Origin: a virus
IMG/VR virus record: IMGVR_UViG_3300046011_001614
Span: 1 to 27,704 of that record
Strand: one strand, 5' to 3'
DNA: 27,704 nucleotides
The number at the start of each line of letters is the position of its first letter. Position 1 is the stretch's first letter. Under the pieces are notes generated by a model, which saw only the letters and a list, made by a program, of their open reading frames with translations, was not told the origin of the DNA and searched no databases. This document shows, piece by piece, positions 1 through 7,747 of the stretch. A program made the position numbers and the translations under genes.

Positions 1-638
1 GGGATCAAGTTCCATTAGATGAAGTTGGATCTAAATGTTCAATCAAAATTCCATACAAAGATAGATTCGTTACATTAACAAGTCAAGTATCTAATGTAAA
101 TGGTTGTATCGAATTGATTGAAACAAGAATTGTACATTCTATCGATGAGATGATTGAACATTTTGAACATAATCTGAAATTGGGATTAGAAGGTTCTGTT
201 GTCAAAAATCCAAATGGATTCTGGGAAGATAAGACAAGCAAAGACCAAGTGAAATTGAAATTGGAAGTTGATTCAATTGAACTTGAAGTCATTGGATTCA
301 AAGAAGGTAAAGGTAAGAACGCAAATACATTTGGTTCAATTATCTGTCAATCATCTTGCGGTCAATTGAAAGTTGCTATCTCGGGAATGCCTGACAACAA
401 ACGAATGGAAATCCATAAGAAACGTGATGAAATGATTGGTTCCATTATTTCTGTCAAAGCAAATGCAATCACAGAACCAAATAAAGGTAATCCATTGTAT
501 TCTTTATTCTTGCCTAGATTCGAAGAAGAACGATATGATAAGAACACTGCTGATAGTCTTGATGAAATTCAATTGAAATTTGAAAGTGCTATCTCAGACA
601 TTAAAGATAAATTGTTGAAACAATATAAAGGTAAATGA
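1..638 (+). CDS. 30: ATP-dependent DNA ligase, C-terminal part (T4 gp30-like), 5' end outside window
   Basis: The frame is open from the left edge (first complete codon at base 3) to TGA at 636-638, giving about 211 residues. It seals nicks during phage replication and recombination. Ligase motif IV is visible as LEGSVVK, followed by NGFWEDKTSKDQVKLK, whose KLK fits motif V at the end of the adenylation domain. The rest reads like the OB-fold domain, with a close counterpart to the T4 ligase segment FILESECGKIKV (here GSIICQSSCGQLKV). The catalytic lysine and N-terminal domain lie outside the window. The next gene starts 1 nt after the stop, so the two are probably cotranscribed. Family assignment is secure; the true start cannot be seen. 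Confidence 0.9.
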   Translation, partial: DQVPLDEVGSKCSIKIPYKDRFVTLTSQVSNVNGCIELIETRIVHSIDEMIEHFEHNLKLGLEGSVVKNPNGFWEDKTSKDQVKLKLEVDSIELEVIGFKEGKGKNANTFGSIICQSSCGQLKVAISGMPDNKRMEIHKKRDEMIGSIISVKANAITEPNKGNPLYSLFLPRFEEERYDKNTADSLDEIQLKFESAISDIKDKLLKQYKGK

Positions 639-639
639 T

Positions 640-1128
640 ATGCCAAACGTTATAACAGATCTGGAAATTAAACAGTTTGTTAAATCAATAATGAGCTGTA
701 GTATTAACGATATCGAATCTGTATCCAAGAAATGGTGTGACGATGTTAATACCAAACAAATTGTAGTTGACCTTGGTAAGAAAGAACTTAATGACTTATG
801 GAAATATGTTATACAACATACAAATTGGGACAGATATCTAAGTTCCATTGAATTTAAAGATGTTATACAGAAATGGCAATTGACTCAACAATTCGATTCA
901 ATCGATAAAGCAGAAGAACGACATACAATTGAACCAAAACAAATTTGGAATCATAATGAATTTAATACAGACCATGAAATTGTATCCGTAGGCGAAATTG
1001 TATCCGTAGGCAAATCGTTTTTGAATGTACAAGAAGATATATTTGATTGCGTTACATATAAAACGTCTGAATTCGATGCAACCGTTAAATTAGATTATTT
1101 CCTAAGGAATTTCAAGAGAAAATCTTGA
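640..1128 (+). CDS. Hypothetical protein (162 aa)
   Basis: Not recognised. It is an acidic, soluble-looking protein with no signal peptide or membrane segment. The ATG follows the ligase TGA by one base, so translation is probably coupled to ligase. Around residues 113-124 the peptide GEIVSV occurs twice in tandem because of an exact 18-bp direct duplication at 976-993 and 994-1011, which suggests recent slippage and a tolerant linker. The Trp-rich middle (DLWKYVIQHTNWDRYL, then a further KW) may be a small helical fold. It is the last gene before the sigma70-type promoter at 1130-1158. No function is proposed. Confidence 0.75.
   Translation: MPNVITDLEIKQFVKSIMSCSINDIESVSKKWCDDVNTKQIVVDLGKKELNDLWKYVIQHTNWDRYLSSIEFKDVIQKWQLTQQFDSIDKAEERHTIEPKQIWNHNEFNTDHEIVSVGEIVSVGKSFLNVQEDIFDCVTYKTSEFDATVKLDYFLRNFKRKS
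976..1011 (+). repeat. Exact 18-bp tandem duplication inside a gene
   Basis: GAAATTGTATCCGTAGGC occurs twice back to back (976-993 and 994-1011). It keeps frame and adds six residues to the hypothetical protein of 640-1128. Confidence 0.9.
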
Positions 1129-1129
1129 A

Positions 1130-1158
1130 TTGACTTAGATACAAATAATCATTATAAT
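1130..1158 (+). promoter_or_regulatory. Consensus sigma70-type promoter upstream of gene 55
   Basis: TTGACT at 1130-1135 and TATAAT at 1153-1158 are separated by 17 nt, which is near-ideal for host sigma70. It lies in the 113-nt gap before the gp55 gene. It differs from the TTTCG(A/T) promoters elsewhere in the window. Transcription would start near 1165, leaving a leader of about 75 nt. Confidence 0.8.
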
Positions 1159-1241
1159 GTGTTGTAGAATTATCGTTTAAATCATCCATCTTAAATCAAC
1201 AAATAAATGGATAAAATCAATGTAATTATCGGAGAACTATC

Positions 1242-1889
1242 TTGACAGAAGAAACAAACCAAGTGACGCCAGAAGAAATTCAAAAACGAGAATATGTCAA
1301 CAAGGAAGAATTATACAATTCAATTGTTGAACGTAAGCGACTAATTAAAGAAGCAGAACTTGATGGTAAACCAAAACCAGCGATTACTCGATACCAAGCA
1401 GAATGTATCATTAAGATTGCTCACAAATATGTCAACAGACCTGGATTCTTTAGCTATTCATTTAAAGATGAAATGATTCAAGACGCTATCTTAAATGGTA
1501 TCAAGTATTTCGATTCATTCGATCCAGAACGTTCTACTCAACCGTTTTCATATATCACGGCATCCGTTCATAATACATTTGTACAACGTATTTTGAAGGA
1601 ACGAAAACAGACTTACGTTAGACAACAATTAATTAAGAATGTTGATTTGTCTTCTATCCTCGAATCAGAAACTGATAATCAAGATATTGTAACAGAATAT
1701 GTTGAAATCATTAAAGGGTATCAACAATCTGATTATTCAGAGTATTATGAAAAGAAGATTAAAGAGAAAGTCGTCAAGGAACATCGAAATGCATTAATGG
1801 ATTTCCTGGATGAACCTAATACAACAATTCAAGAAATCCCTGAATTGGAATTAGATGAATCTGAAATTGAAAAATTATTACAGGAATAA
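1242..1889 (+). CDS. 55: RNA polymerase sigma factor for late transcription (T4 gp55-like)
   Basis: This is a 215-residue phage sigma factor expected to bind host core RNA polymerase and recognise TATAAATA-type late promoters, several of which occur in this window. The sigma region 2-like core matches T4 gp55: EEMxQDAI-type helix (residues 80-90), then GIKYFDSFDPER, FSYITASVHNTFVQRILKERK. T4 gp55 has the same pattern ([38 protein letters not shown]). The acidic C-terminus (ELELDESEIEKLLQE) would correspond to the sliding-clamp-binding tail. The start is TTG at 1242, supported by GGAG at 1231-1234; no in-frame ATG lies upstream. It is driven by the sigma70-type promoter at 1130-1158. Confidence 0.93.
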   Translation: MTEETNQVTPEEIQKREYVNKEELYNSIVERKRLIKEAELDGKPKPAITRYQAECIIKIAHKYVNRPGFFSYSFKDEMIQDAILNGIKYFDSFDPERSTQPFSYITASVHNTFVQRILKERKQTYVRQQLIKNVDLSSILESETDNQDIVTEYVEIIKGYQQSDYSEYYEKKIKEKVVKEHRNALMDFLDEPNTTIQEIPELELDESEIEKLLQE

Positions 1890-1890
1890 C

Positions 1891-2142
1891 ATGAAAACCA
1901 TTATTGTAAGTTCAAACAAATTGTTATTGAGTAACGGTAAAATTGTAATCTCTATCTTAGAATCATTGGACCTTAAAACTATTACAGAAATGATTGATTA
2001 TATTGTAGATAACAATTTTGATTATTCATCTTATACAATTTTTGCCAATCATAAATCAAGAGGTGTTGTATTCCATATGAAAAATAAAGATAATGTTGAA
2101 TTAACATTTACTGATAACGTAGCAACCATCGAGATTAAATAA
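1891..2142 (+). CDS. Small hypothetical protein (83 aa)
   Basis: Not recognised. The ATG at 1891 follows the gp55 stop by one base, with CAGGA just upstream as ribosome site; a TTG further upstream in frame lies within gp55 and is not needed. The predicted product alternates short beta-like stretches and a helix and ends in a beta-like segment (NVELTFTDNVATIEIK). It is the first of three consecutive 83-105-aa genes between gp55 and gp47 with similar size and composition, possibly distant paralogues. Its stop overlaps the next ATG (TAATG). Confidence 0.7.
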   Translation: MKTIIVSSNKLLLSNGKIVISILESLDLKTITEMIDYIVDNNFDYSSYTIFANHKSRGVVFHMKNKDNVELTFTDNVATIEIK

Positions 2143-2459
2143 TGGACATTGAAATTAAAGGTGATGTAAATTTAATCAATAGAACTACCCCAGAAATTGA
2201 TTTTCTAGCTAGAACTTTCGATGACAAAGAATTTATCTTTGAACTCAGAAGAAATCATAATGAAGAAATGTTATCTGATTGGTTGACAAAATGGTTCAAT
2301 TCATTAGATAAAACGACATTCCAAAACATTGAAATGTATAAAATTGAAAATGCTGGTATTTTCGTAACCAAAATGAAAGCAATCACAAAATTGGATGTAA
2401 AAATTAAAATTCGAATTGGATATAGTTCAATCAGAATCAATATCAAACAAGGTAATTAA
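2142..2459 (+). CDS. Small hypothetical protein (105 aa), possible paralogue of the next gene
   Basis: Not recognised. The ATG shares one base with the preceding stop, implying translational coupling. The N-terminus IEIKGDVNLI followed by a D-rich stretch and (T)FDDKEFIFEL resembles the next protein (IELNGDSDSI ... IFDNDTLKFG). Both continue with a Trp/Asp helix and end in alternating basic/hydrophobic strands (DVKIKIRIGYSSIRINIK). No signal peptide, membrane segment or catalytic motif is visible. The paralogy is read by eye and is weak. Confidence 0.7.
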   Translation: MDIEIKGDVNLINRTTPEIDFLARTFDDKEFIFELRRNHNEEMLSDWLTKWFNSLDKTTFQNIEMYKIENAGIFVTKMKAITKLDVKIKIRIGYSSIRINIKQGN

Positions 2460-2462
2460 TAC

Positions 2463-2744
2463 ATGATTAAAATAGAATTAAATGGGGATTCGGATTCAAT
2501 TAAAGGCGACAAATATGTAATCGATAAAATTATTACAATTTTTGACAACGATACGTTAAAATTTGGTTCATATGATTTCGAAGATACATTTGATAAATTT
2601 TGGAATGTTGATTCCATGATTCATTCTTATCAGTTAATGTTATTAGATTCTCATTATGAATTTGAACTAAAGACATACAACAAACATAAAATCAAATGTA
2701 CTCTGGTTCCAGATAAACTTAAAATCGAGGTTGTCGATGGATAA
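2463..2744 (+). CDS. Small hypothetical protein (93 aa)
   Basis: Not recognised. It starts at an ATG 3 nt after the previous stop and ends inside the gp47 start region (8-nt overlap with ATG 2737), so it is cotranslated with the recombination nuclease. It is an acidic protein with an N-terminal strand pattern (MIKIELNGDSDSI) like its upstream neighbour, an FDKFWNVDSMIHSYQL helix, and a C-terminal strand pair. Its position suggests an accessory role to gp46/47, but nothing in the sequence shows it. Confidence 0.7.
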   Translation: MIKIELNGDSDSIKGDKYVIDKIITIFDNDTLKFGSYDFEDTFDKFWNVDSMIHSYQLMLLDSHYEFELKTYNKHKIKCTLVPDKLKIEVVDG

Positions 2745-3801
2745 AGTTATTATACTTGGTGATTTACATTACGGTGCAAGAAACAATTCCATTGTATTCC
2801 ATAGACAAATGGATCTGTTTGCCAATAATGTTTTAATTCCATACATGAATGAACATAATATCAAAACCATCTTCCAATTAGGAGATTGTTGGGACATTAG
2901 AAAGAACGTCAATTTTCTTACATTATATGAAGCCAAAAACAACTTCTTTGATAAATTAAAGGAAAATGATATTACATTTCATACTCTAGCTGGTAATCAT
3001 GATAGTTACTTCAGGGAAACATTGGAAATCAATTCCTCTAACCTCTTGTTAAGAGAATATGATAACGTAATTGTATATGATAAACCTATTACAATAGAAT
3101 ATAACGGAACTCCTATTGATATCATTCCATGGGTCTGCGCAGATAATCGAAATGATGTTAATACAATTTTACAAGAAAGTCCCAGTAAATTGTGCTTCGG
3201 ACATTTTGAATTTTCTGGTTTCCCGATGTACAAGGGAGTAGAGAGTCATGGTGGAGTGACTGTTGATACATTTTATAAGAAATACGATTTAATTGAAACA
3301 GGACATTTCCATACGCAATCTGAAAATGGCAACGTACATTATACAGGAACTCCGTTAGAATTCACATGGAGTGATTTTAATGACCAGAAATACTTCCATG
3401 TACTTGATATTAAAACACTTGATAGACTGTCTATACCAAATCCATATAAAGTATTTGCCAGAATTGAATATGATGATTCAAACACTGATTATACAAAAGA
3501 ATCAGTTGCTGAGTATTCTGGGAAATATGTTAAAGTTATTGTAATCAATAAGAAAGACTTATATGCATATGATACATTCATGAAAAGATTGTATTCTGCA
3601 GGGTGTAATGATATTAAAGTCATGGAAGATCTAACTGAATACCAAGAAGGAATAATCGATGAGAAGATTGATTTGACGGATACAAGAGTAATCATGAGTA
3701 ATTACGTTGATTCCATTGATTCAAAATGCGATAAACAAAAAATCAAAAATCTATTATCGGGATTGTTTAATGAAGCAATTAATGTATCTGACAAAGGATG
3801 A
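2737..3801 (+). CDS. 47: Recombination endonuclease subunit gp47 (Mre11/SbcD-like)
   Basis: This is a metallophosphoesterase-fold nuclease subunit that works with gp46 in DNA end resection for recombination-dependent replication. All phosphodiesterase motifs are present: GDLHYG (8-13), GDCWD (49-53), GNHD (86-89), GHFEF near 155 and GHFHT near 190. The C-terminal third is the expected capping/ATPase-binding region. Length is 354 residues, close to T4 gp47. I chose ATG 2737 over the in-frame TTG at 2731 because GAGG at 2727-2730 is correctly spaced for it. The stop overlaps the start of the homing-endonuclease gene that separates it from gp46. Confidence 0.95.
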   Translation: MDKVIILGDLHYGARNNSIVFHRQMDLFANNVLIPYMNEHNIKTIFQLGDCWDIRKNVNFLTLYEAKNNFFDKLKENDITFHTLAGNHDSYFRETLEINSSNLLLREYDNVIVYDKPITIEYNGTPIDIIPWVCADNRNDVNTILQESPSKLCFGHFEFSGFPMYKGVESHGGVTVDTFYKKYDLIETGHFHTQSENGNVHYTGTPLEFTWSDFNDQKYFHVLDIKTLDRLSIPNPYKVFARIEYDDSNTDYTKESVAEYSGKYVKVIVINKKDLYAYDTFMKRLYSAGCNDIKVMEDLTEYQEGIIDEKIDLTDTRVIMSNYVDSIDSKCDKQKIKNLLSGLFNEAINVSDKG

Positions 3802-3806
3802 TGTAT

Positions 3807-4571
3807 ATGATTTTGAGTGAAAAACGGCCCAGAAGTTTTGAAGATAAAATAAACAATGCATTAGATGAAGTTTCTAATATCGAACCATCGTTAAGAGAAA
3901 AATTATTCATTGAAATTTCAGAATTGCATACAATTAATGATGTATCAAAAATTATATTATTGATACGTTCTAAAATCGGAATCAATAAATCTGTTAGTAG
4001 AAACGGTATAGATTATTGGATTTTTCGAGGTTGGAGTTTATTAGAAGCAACCACTAAATGTAATGCATATAAAAGAGAAAATCCTCGTAACATTAAATCT
4101 GCATTTGGTAAAGAACATTGGATTGAAAAAGGATTCACAGAGGAAGAAGCAGAATATATGAGAAATTCAAAACGTCCAATACGTAAAGAATATTGGATGG
4201 AAAAAGGATTTTCTGAAGAAGAATCTGTTAAATTGGCTCTTGATAAAAAACAATCCAATAATAAAAAAGGTGCTAAAAATTCAAAATTGAAGTCTGAATC
4301 TAAAACTGATATTGAAAAGAAGATGGCAAATTTCTACAACGTTGAATTCTGGTTGGTTAGAGGATATACTGAAGAAGAATCTTTAATTAAAATTAAAGAA
4401 ATGGATTGTTCGTTTAATTTAGAAAAATGTAAATTGAAACACGGGGACGAAGAAGGATACATAGTATGGAAGAATCGCCAAGAACGTTGGCAGGAAACTA
4501 TGAAATCAAAACCCAAGATGAAATTGACAGAATCAATAAAGCCAAAGGTGTTTCTTATGAGAATTATATAA
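3807..4571 (+). CDS. Homing endonuclease, N-terminal fragment (frameshifted)
   Basis: Residues 1 to about 236 look like the DNA-recognition half of a phage freestanding homing endonuclease. Short helical repeats of pattern W-x2-[KR]-G-[FWY]-[ST]-x-EE occur four times (FRGWSLLEA, EKGFTEEEA, EKGFSEEES, VRGYTEEES). They are followed by C-x10-KHGDEEGYIVWKNRQERWQ, a motif seen in Vsr-like phage endonucleases. After CCC at 4512-4514 the frame degrades and ends at 4571, while the -1 frame (next feature) continues the same domain. ATG 3807 has AAAGGA nine nt upstream; ATGs at 3798 and 3801 are also in frame but too close to it. It overlaps gp47 or abuts it directly. Probably a decayed or frameshifted gene. 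Confidence 0.7.
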   Translation: MILSEKRPRSFEDKINNALDEVSNIEPSLREKLFIEISELHTINDVSKIILLIRSKIGINKSVSRNGIDYWIFRGWSLLEATTKCNAYKRENPRNIKSAFGKEHWIEKGFTEEEAEYMRNSKRPIRKEYWMEKGFSEEESVKLALDKKQSNNKKGAKNSKLKSESKTDIEKKMANFYNVEFWLVRGYTEEESLIKIKEMDCSFNLEKCKLKHGDEEGYIVWKNRQERWQETMKSKPKMKLTESIKPKVFLMRII

Positions 4572-5182
4572 TTTCTGGTCATACCCATGAAGAAGCTATT
4601 GAAAAATGTGTGAAGTATTATACAAACAAAAATTGTACATATGCATTGAGTAAAGAGCAATTAATTGACGTTATATCTAAAGATTTTGAAGATTATCCAG
4701 AATATGAATTCTTTGCGTTATCTAAATTGGAAGAAAAATATACATCGCCTCAATTTTTATGCGGTTGGTCTTTAGATTGTAATTTTTCTGAATTTATATT
4801 GGATAATTTTAAAACTGCCAGACATTATAATACAATGTACGAATCAAATATCCGCACCAATTATTATAACATGTTAAAATTAGATAATGATTCTATATTA
4901 CGATCTTCATTAGAAATTTATTTTTATTATTTGTTAGTTCACAAATTCAATAAAAAATTAGACATAGATTTTGAAGTGGAGAAAACATATAAAGGAACTT
5001 CATATAGATGTGATTTCTACTTAAAGGAAAAAGATTTGTATATAGAAATTTGCGGTAAAGGTGAATCTGGGGATTACGCCGATCATATGAATTTTAAACA
5101 TCGAACATTCGGATCTGTATTGTTATGGAAAACTAAAGAGTATTATTCTTACTTGGAAAGTTTATATGGAGATAATGTATGA
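4466..5182 (+). CDS. Homing endonuclease, C-terminal nuclease fragment (Vsr/PD-(D/E)XK-like)
   Basis: True homology begins near 4514, where this frame reads QDEIDRINKAKGVSYENYI and another GHTHEEA-type repeat, continuing the upstream fragment. The C-terminal ~90 residues look like a Vsr/PD-(D/E)XK nuclease: SLEIYFYYLL, then YRCDFYL and LYIEICG, supplying the D and E of the active site, then KHRTFGSVLLW. Removing the upstream start and restoring one base gives a single protein of about 458 residues. The stop TGA overlaps the gp46 ATG (ATGA). The ATG at 4466 lies in the wrong frame of the intact part and is probably not a real start. A translated fragment without the recognition half is unlikely to home. 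Confidence 0.7.
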   Translation: MEESPRTLAGNYEIKTQDEIDRINKAKGVSYENYIISGHTHEEAIEKCVKYYTNKNCTYALSKEQLIDVISKDFEDYPEYEFFALSKLEEKYTSPQFLCGWSLDCNFSEFILDNFKTARHYNTMYESNIRTNYYNMLKLDNDSILRSSLEIYFYYLLVHKFNKKLDIDFEVEKTYKGTSYRCDFYLKEKDLYIEICGKGESGDYADHMNFKHRTFGSVLLWKTKEYYSYLESLYGDNV

Positions 5183-6894
5183 TTACATTTCATAAAGTAA
5201 GATGGAAGAATTTATTATCTACTGGTAATAATTTTACAGAAATAAGATTAGATGCACAAACAACAACACTTTCCATGGGTCTCAACGGATCAGGCAAAAC
5301 TACTTTTTGTGATGCTATCACATTCGCGTTGTTCGGAGTCGCATATAGGAACATCCCAAAAGGACAATTAATAAATTCTGTTAATCAGAAGGCATTATTG
5401 GTTGAGATTGAATTTTCAGAAGCTGGTGTAAGATATTTGGTTCGTAGAGGTATGAAACCAAACATATTTGAAATTTATCAGAATGATGTATTGTTAAATC
5501 AAGAATCAGCCGTTAAAGATTATCAGACAATCCTTGAACAACAGATTCTGAAGATGAATCGTAAGACATTCTGTCAGGTTGTAATCTTGGGTGCTTCATC
5601 TTACATTCCATTCATGTTATTGTCTTCATCTCAACGACGAGAAATTGTGGAAGATATCCTTGACATCAGGATCTTCTCTATTATGAATACATTGTTGAAG
5701 GAACAATCCCAGAAGACCAAAGAAGAAATCAAATACATTGATACCAATTTGACGTTGGCAAAGAATAAAGTTGAATCTCAACAGAAGATTATCAAACACC
5801 TTGAGACCAACAAACAATCTGAGATTGATTTTATCCAAGCCAAAATTGATGAACATGAGATATCTAATACCAAGAAGAAAAATGTATTAAGTTTGATGTT
5901 GAATGAAATTGAAACAAAGAGATTGTTGATTGTGGATAAAGAATCATTATCCACCAAATATACAAATCTGAATAATTCAATTAGAAAAATCAAACATGAG
6001 ATTGATTCGTTATCAAAATCAAAGAACTTCTTCACGGATAATCAAGAATGTGAATTATGTAAACAGGAAATCACTCATGAACATTCTGGTTCAATCCTAA
6101 AAACATTATCCGAATCGGTTGCTATTTTAAATGAATCGTTATATAATTTTAATGTTGAATTTGAAACGGTTGACAAACAACTTAATGAATTGTTATCCGT
6201 CGAAACTTTGATTGGTAGATTAACTTCTGAAAAATCTAAACTTGAAACTGAAATCAAATTTGAAGATAATCAGATTCAGAAATTCAACAAAGATTTACAG
6301 GATGCTGCGGGTTCTGTTGGTGATATTGATAAAGAAAAATCATTGTTGAAAGAATTGGTTGATGCGGCTATCTCTTGGATTAACAGAAAGAATGAATTAC
6401 TTGAGAAAGCATCTATCGAAGAAGCTGGTCTAATGTTATTGAAAGATGGAGGCATTAAATCTTCTATCATCAAAGAATATATACCAGCAATGAATAACAT
6501 TATCAACAAGTATTTACATATCATGGATTTCTATGTTGGGTTTACGTTGGATGAGAATTTCAATGAGACCATCAAATCAAGATATAGAGATACAATGACA
6601 TTCTCAAACTTCTCGGAAGGTGAGAAATTCAGAATCAATATTGCGTTGTTGTTCTGCTGGAGAGAAATTGCTAGATTGAAGAATTCAGCTAACACTAATC
6701 TATTGATATTGGATGAAGTGTTAGATGCATCATTGGATGCTGAAGGTAATGAATTCATCCTTAATCTATTGAAGGAATTGAAGGGTTCAAACATTTTTGT
6801 AATCTCTCATAATCCAGCAAACGTTGAAAAGATACCGAATGTAATTAAATTTGAAAAACGTAATGACTTCTCCGTCATCGTTAATGATGAATAA
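5179..6894 (+). CDS. 46: Recombination endonuclease subunit gp46 (Rad50/SbcC-like ATPase)
   Basis: ABC-type ATPase partner of gp47 for DNA end processing. Walker A GLNGSGKT is at residues 34-41. A coiled-coil arm runs through the middle with a zinc hook CELC at 291-294. The ABC signature FSEGEKFRIN is near 477, Walker B LLILDEVLD near 508, and the H-loop ISHNP near 540. Length 571 matches T4 gp46 (560). The start overlaps the preceding TGA and has GGAG at 5168-5171. Separation from gene 47 by an endonuclease gene is the odd feature; both subunits themselves look intact. Confidence 0.95.
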   Translation: MITFHKVRWKNLLSTGNNFTEIRLDAQTTTLSMGLNGSGKTTFCDAITFALFGVAYRNIPKGQLINSVNQKALLVEIEFSEAGVRYLVRRGMKPNIFEIYQNDVLLNQESAVKDYQTILEQQILKMNRKTFCQVVILGASSYIPFMLLSSSQRREIVEDILDIRIFSIMNTLLKEQSQKTKEEIKYIDTNLTLAKNKVESQQKIIKHLETNKQSEIDFIQAKIDEHEISNTKKKNVLSLMLNEIETKRLLIVDKESLSTKYTNLNNSIRKIKHEIDSLSKSKNFFTDNQECELCKQEITHEHSGSILKTLSESVAILNESLYNFNVEFETVDKQLNELLSVETLIGRLTSEKSKLETEIKFEDNQIQKFNKDLQDAAGSVGDIDKEKSLLKELVDAAISWINRKNELLEKASIEEAGLMLLKDGGIKSSIIKEYIPAMNNIINKYLHIMDFYVGFTLDENFNETIKSRYRDTMTFSNFSEGEKFRINIALLFCWREIARLKNSANTNLLILDEVLDASLDAEGNEFILNLLKELKGSNIFVISHNPANVEKIPNVIKFEKRNDFSVIVNDE

Positions 6895-6918
6895 ACAATT
6901 TTAAAATAAGGAAACAAA

Positions 6919-7329
6919 ATGAAAAAGTTGGTGTTAGTTGTATCAATCGCATCATTGTTGGTTGCTTGTTCTGATAACAAACAAAATCAGAATTATCAAC
7001 AACCGTATCCACAACAAGCTGCTCCTGCATATATTCAACAACCAGTTGTCCAACCTCAGGTGGTTGCCTCTCCGGCTCCTGTTGTTGTAAATCAACAAGA
7101 TAACACGATGATGAATATGGCGACTGGTGCGTTATTGGGTCATGTAATTTCAAACGCAATGACTTCTAATGATAGACCAGTAGAAAGAGTTGTTGAACAT
7201 AAAACTGTTATCATTGATAATCGTCAACCGAATGTTCCCACCCCCAACAAATTACTCCCACTACACAATCAGTTGCTCCAGTACAACCAATTCCAACTGT
7301 TGTCCCTAAAACATCTGCAATGGATATGA
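6919..7329 (+). CDS. Predicted outer-membrane lipoprotein, N-terminal fragment (frameshifted)
   Basis: Starts with a lipoprotein signal peptide: MKKLVLVVSIASLLVAC, lipobox LVAC with Cys17 as the lipidated residue, then a Gln/Pro/Val-rich low-complexity linker. MMNMATGALLGHVISNAM near 70-90 resembles a small Gly-zipper helix. AAGGAAAC precedes the ATG. After the C-run at 7241-7245 this frame becomes unnatural and ends at 7329, whereas the -1 frame continues with matching Pro/Thr/Gln-rich composition (PQQITPTTQSVAPVQPIPTV). The intact gene would therefore run 6919-7502, about 194 residues. It would sit in the host envelope; exclusion or lysis-related roles are only guesses. Confidence 0.7.
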   Translation: MKKLVLVVSIASLLVACSDNKQNQNYQQPYPQQAAPAYIQQPVVQPQVVASPAPVVVNQQDNTMMNMATGALLGHVISNAMTSNDRPVERVVEHKTVIIDNRQPNVPTPNKLLPLHNQLLQYNQFQLLSLKHLQWI

Positions 7330-7502
7330 ATAAATTGAGTCAATCTGCCTCTTATAAACCACCATCAAGTGTACAGACAGTCGCTTCGGTTGTTCCAGTT
7401 AAATCTGGTATGGATATGACAAAACTATCTTCAACATCTAAACCGACTGTTTCATTGAATAAGAAACCTTCAATGGATATGAATAAATTGTCTAAAAAAT
7501 AA
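7320..7502 (+). CDS. Lipoprotein C-terminal fragment with MDM(N/T)KLS repeats
   Basis: This frame is open from the C-run at about 7245 through TAA 7500-7502. It is best read as the C-terminal 85 residues of the lipoprotein begun at 6919, restored by one inserted base. The peptide MDM(N/T)KLS occurs three times (near 7320, 7410 and 7473), separated by Ser/Pro/Lys-rich spacers, so it is a short repeat domain. The ATG at 7320 is itself inside the first repeat and has no clear ribosome site, which argues against it being an independent gene. Confidence 0.6.
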   Translation: MDMNKLSQSASYKPPSSVQTVASVVPVKSGMDMTKLSSTSKPTVSLNKKPSMDMNKLSKK

Positions 7503-7505
7503 TTC

Positions 7506-7533
7506 TTTCGATTTGACGGATAACCTTTATAAT
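7506..7533 (+). promoter_or_regulatory. Phage promoter, TTTCGA-N16-TATAAT class (copy 1)
   Basis: TTTCGA 7506-7511, 16-nt spacer, TATAAT 7528-7533, then AGAATTCAAGTT. Nearly identical over about 50 bp to the copy at 8403-8430. A TTGACG at 7513-7518 is only 9 nt from the -10 box and so is not the -35 element. It drives the small genes from 7574. Confidence 0.75.
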
Positions 7534-7573
7534 AGAATTCAAGTTTGTTAATTTTATTTTTAGAGGTTATTTT

Positions 7574-7747
7574 ATGTGTGTTATTAAATATAATGGTAAA
7601 AGATATTCAATTGAAGACGTTGATGGTGTTAAGGTTAATCTAAGTGTTCAAGTTGGAAATCAACCAAAGAAATTGTTGGATGTATTTGATTCTGTACAAC
7701 AAGCATTTGAACACATCCAATCAAAATATGGATTGGTGTCGTTATGA
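7574..7747 (+). CDS. Small hypothetical protein (57 aa)
   Basis: An ATG at 7574 preceded by AGAGG (7562-7566) opens a 57-residue frame beginning MCVIKYNGKRYSIEDVDGVK and ending at TGA 7745-7747, overlapping the next ATG (ATGA). It follows the TTTCGA-class promoter directly with good spacing, which supports it as real despite its size. The N-terminus suggests a small beta-rich fold; no function recognised. Confidence 0.65.
   Translation: MCVIKYNGKRYSIEDVDGVKVNLSVQVGNQPKKLLDVFDSVQQAFEHIQSKYGLVSL

Noticed and set aside
4509-4515. A AAA CCC as a programmed frameshift site in the endonuclease gene
   Set aside because: Not a canonical X XXY YYZ heptamer, since the second tRNA would not re-pair well; a lost base in the C-run is simpler.
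6881-7159. Minus-strand open frame opposite the lipoprotein start
   Set aside because: The plus strand has a strong signal peptide with lipobox and a good ribosome site; the minus product is Gln-rich antisense.
7513-7533. TTGACG plus TATAAT as a sigma70 promoter
   Set aside because: Spacing is only 9 nt; the copies at 8403 and 14115 show that the conserved upstream element is TTTCGA with a 16-nt spacer.
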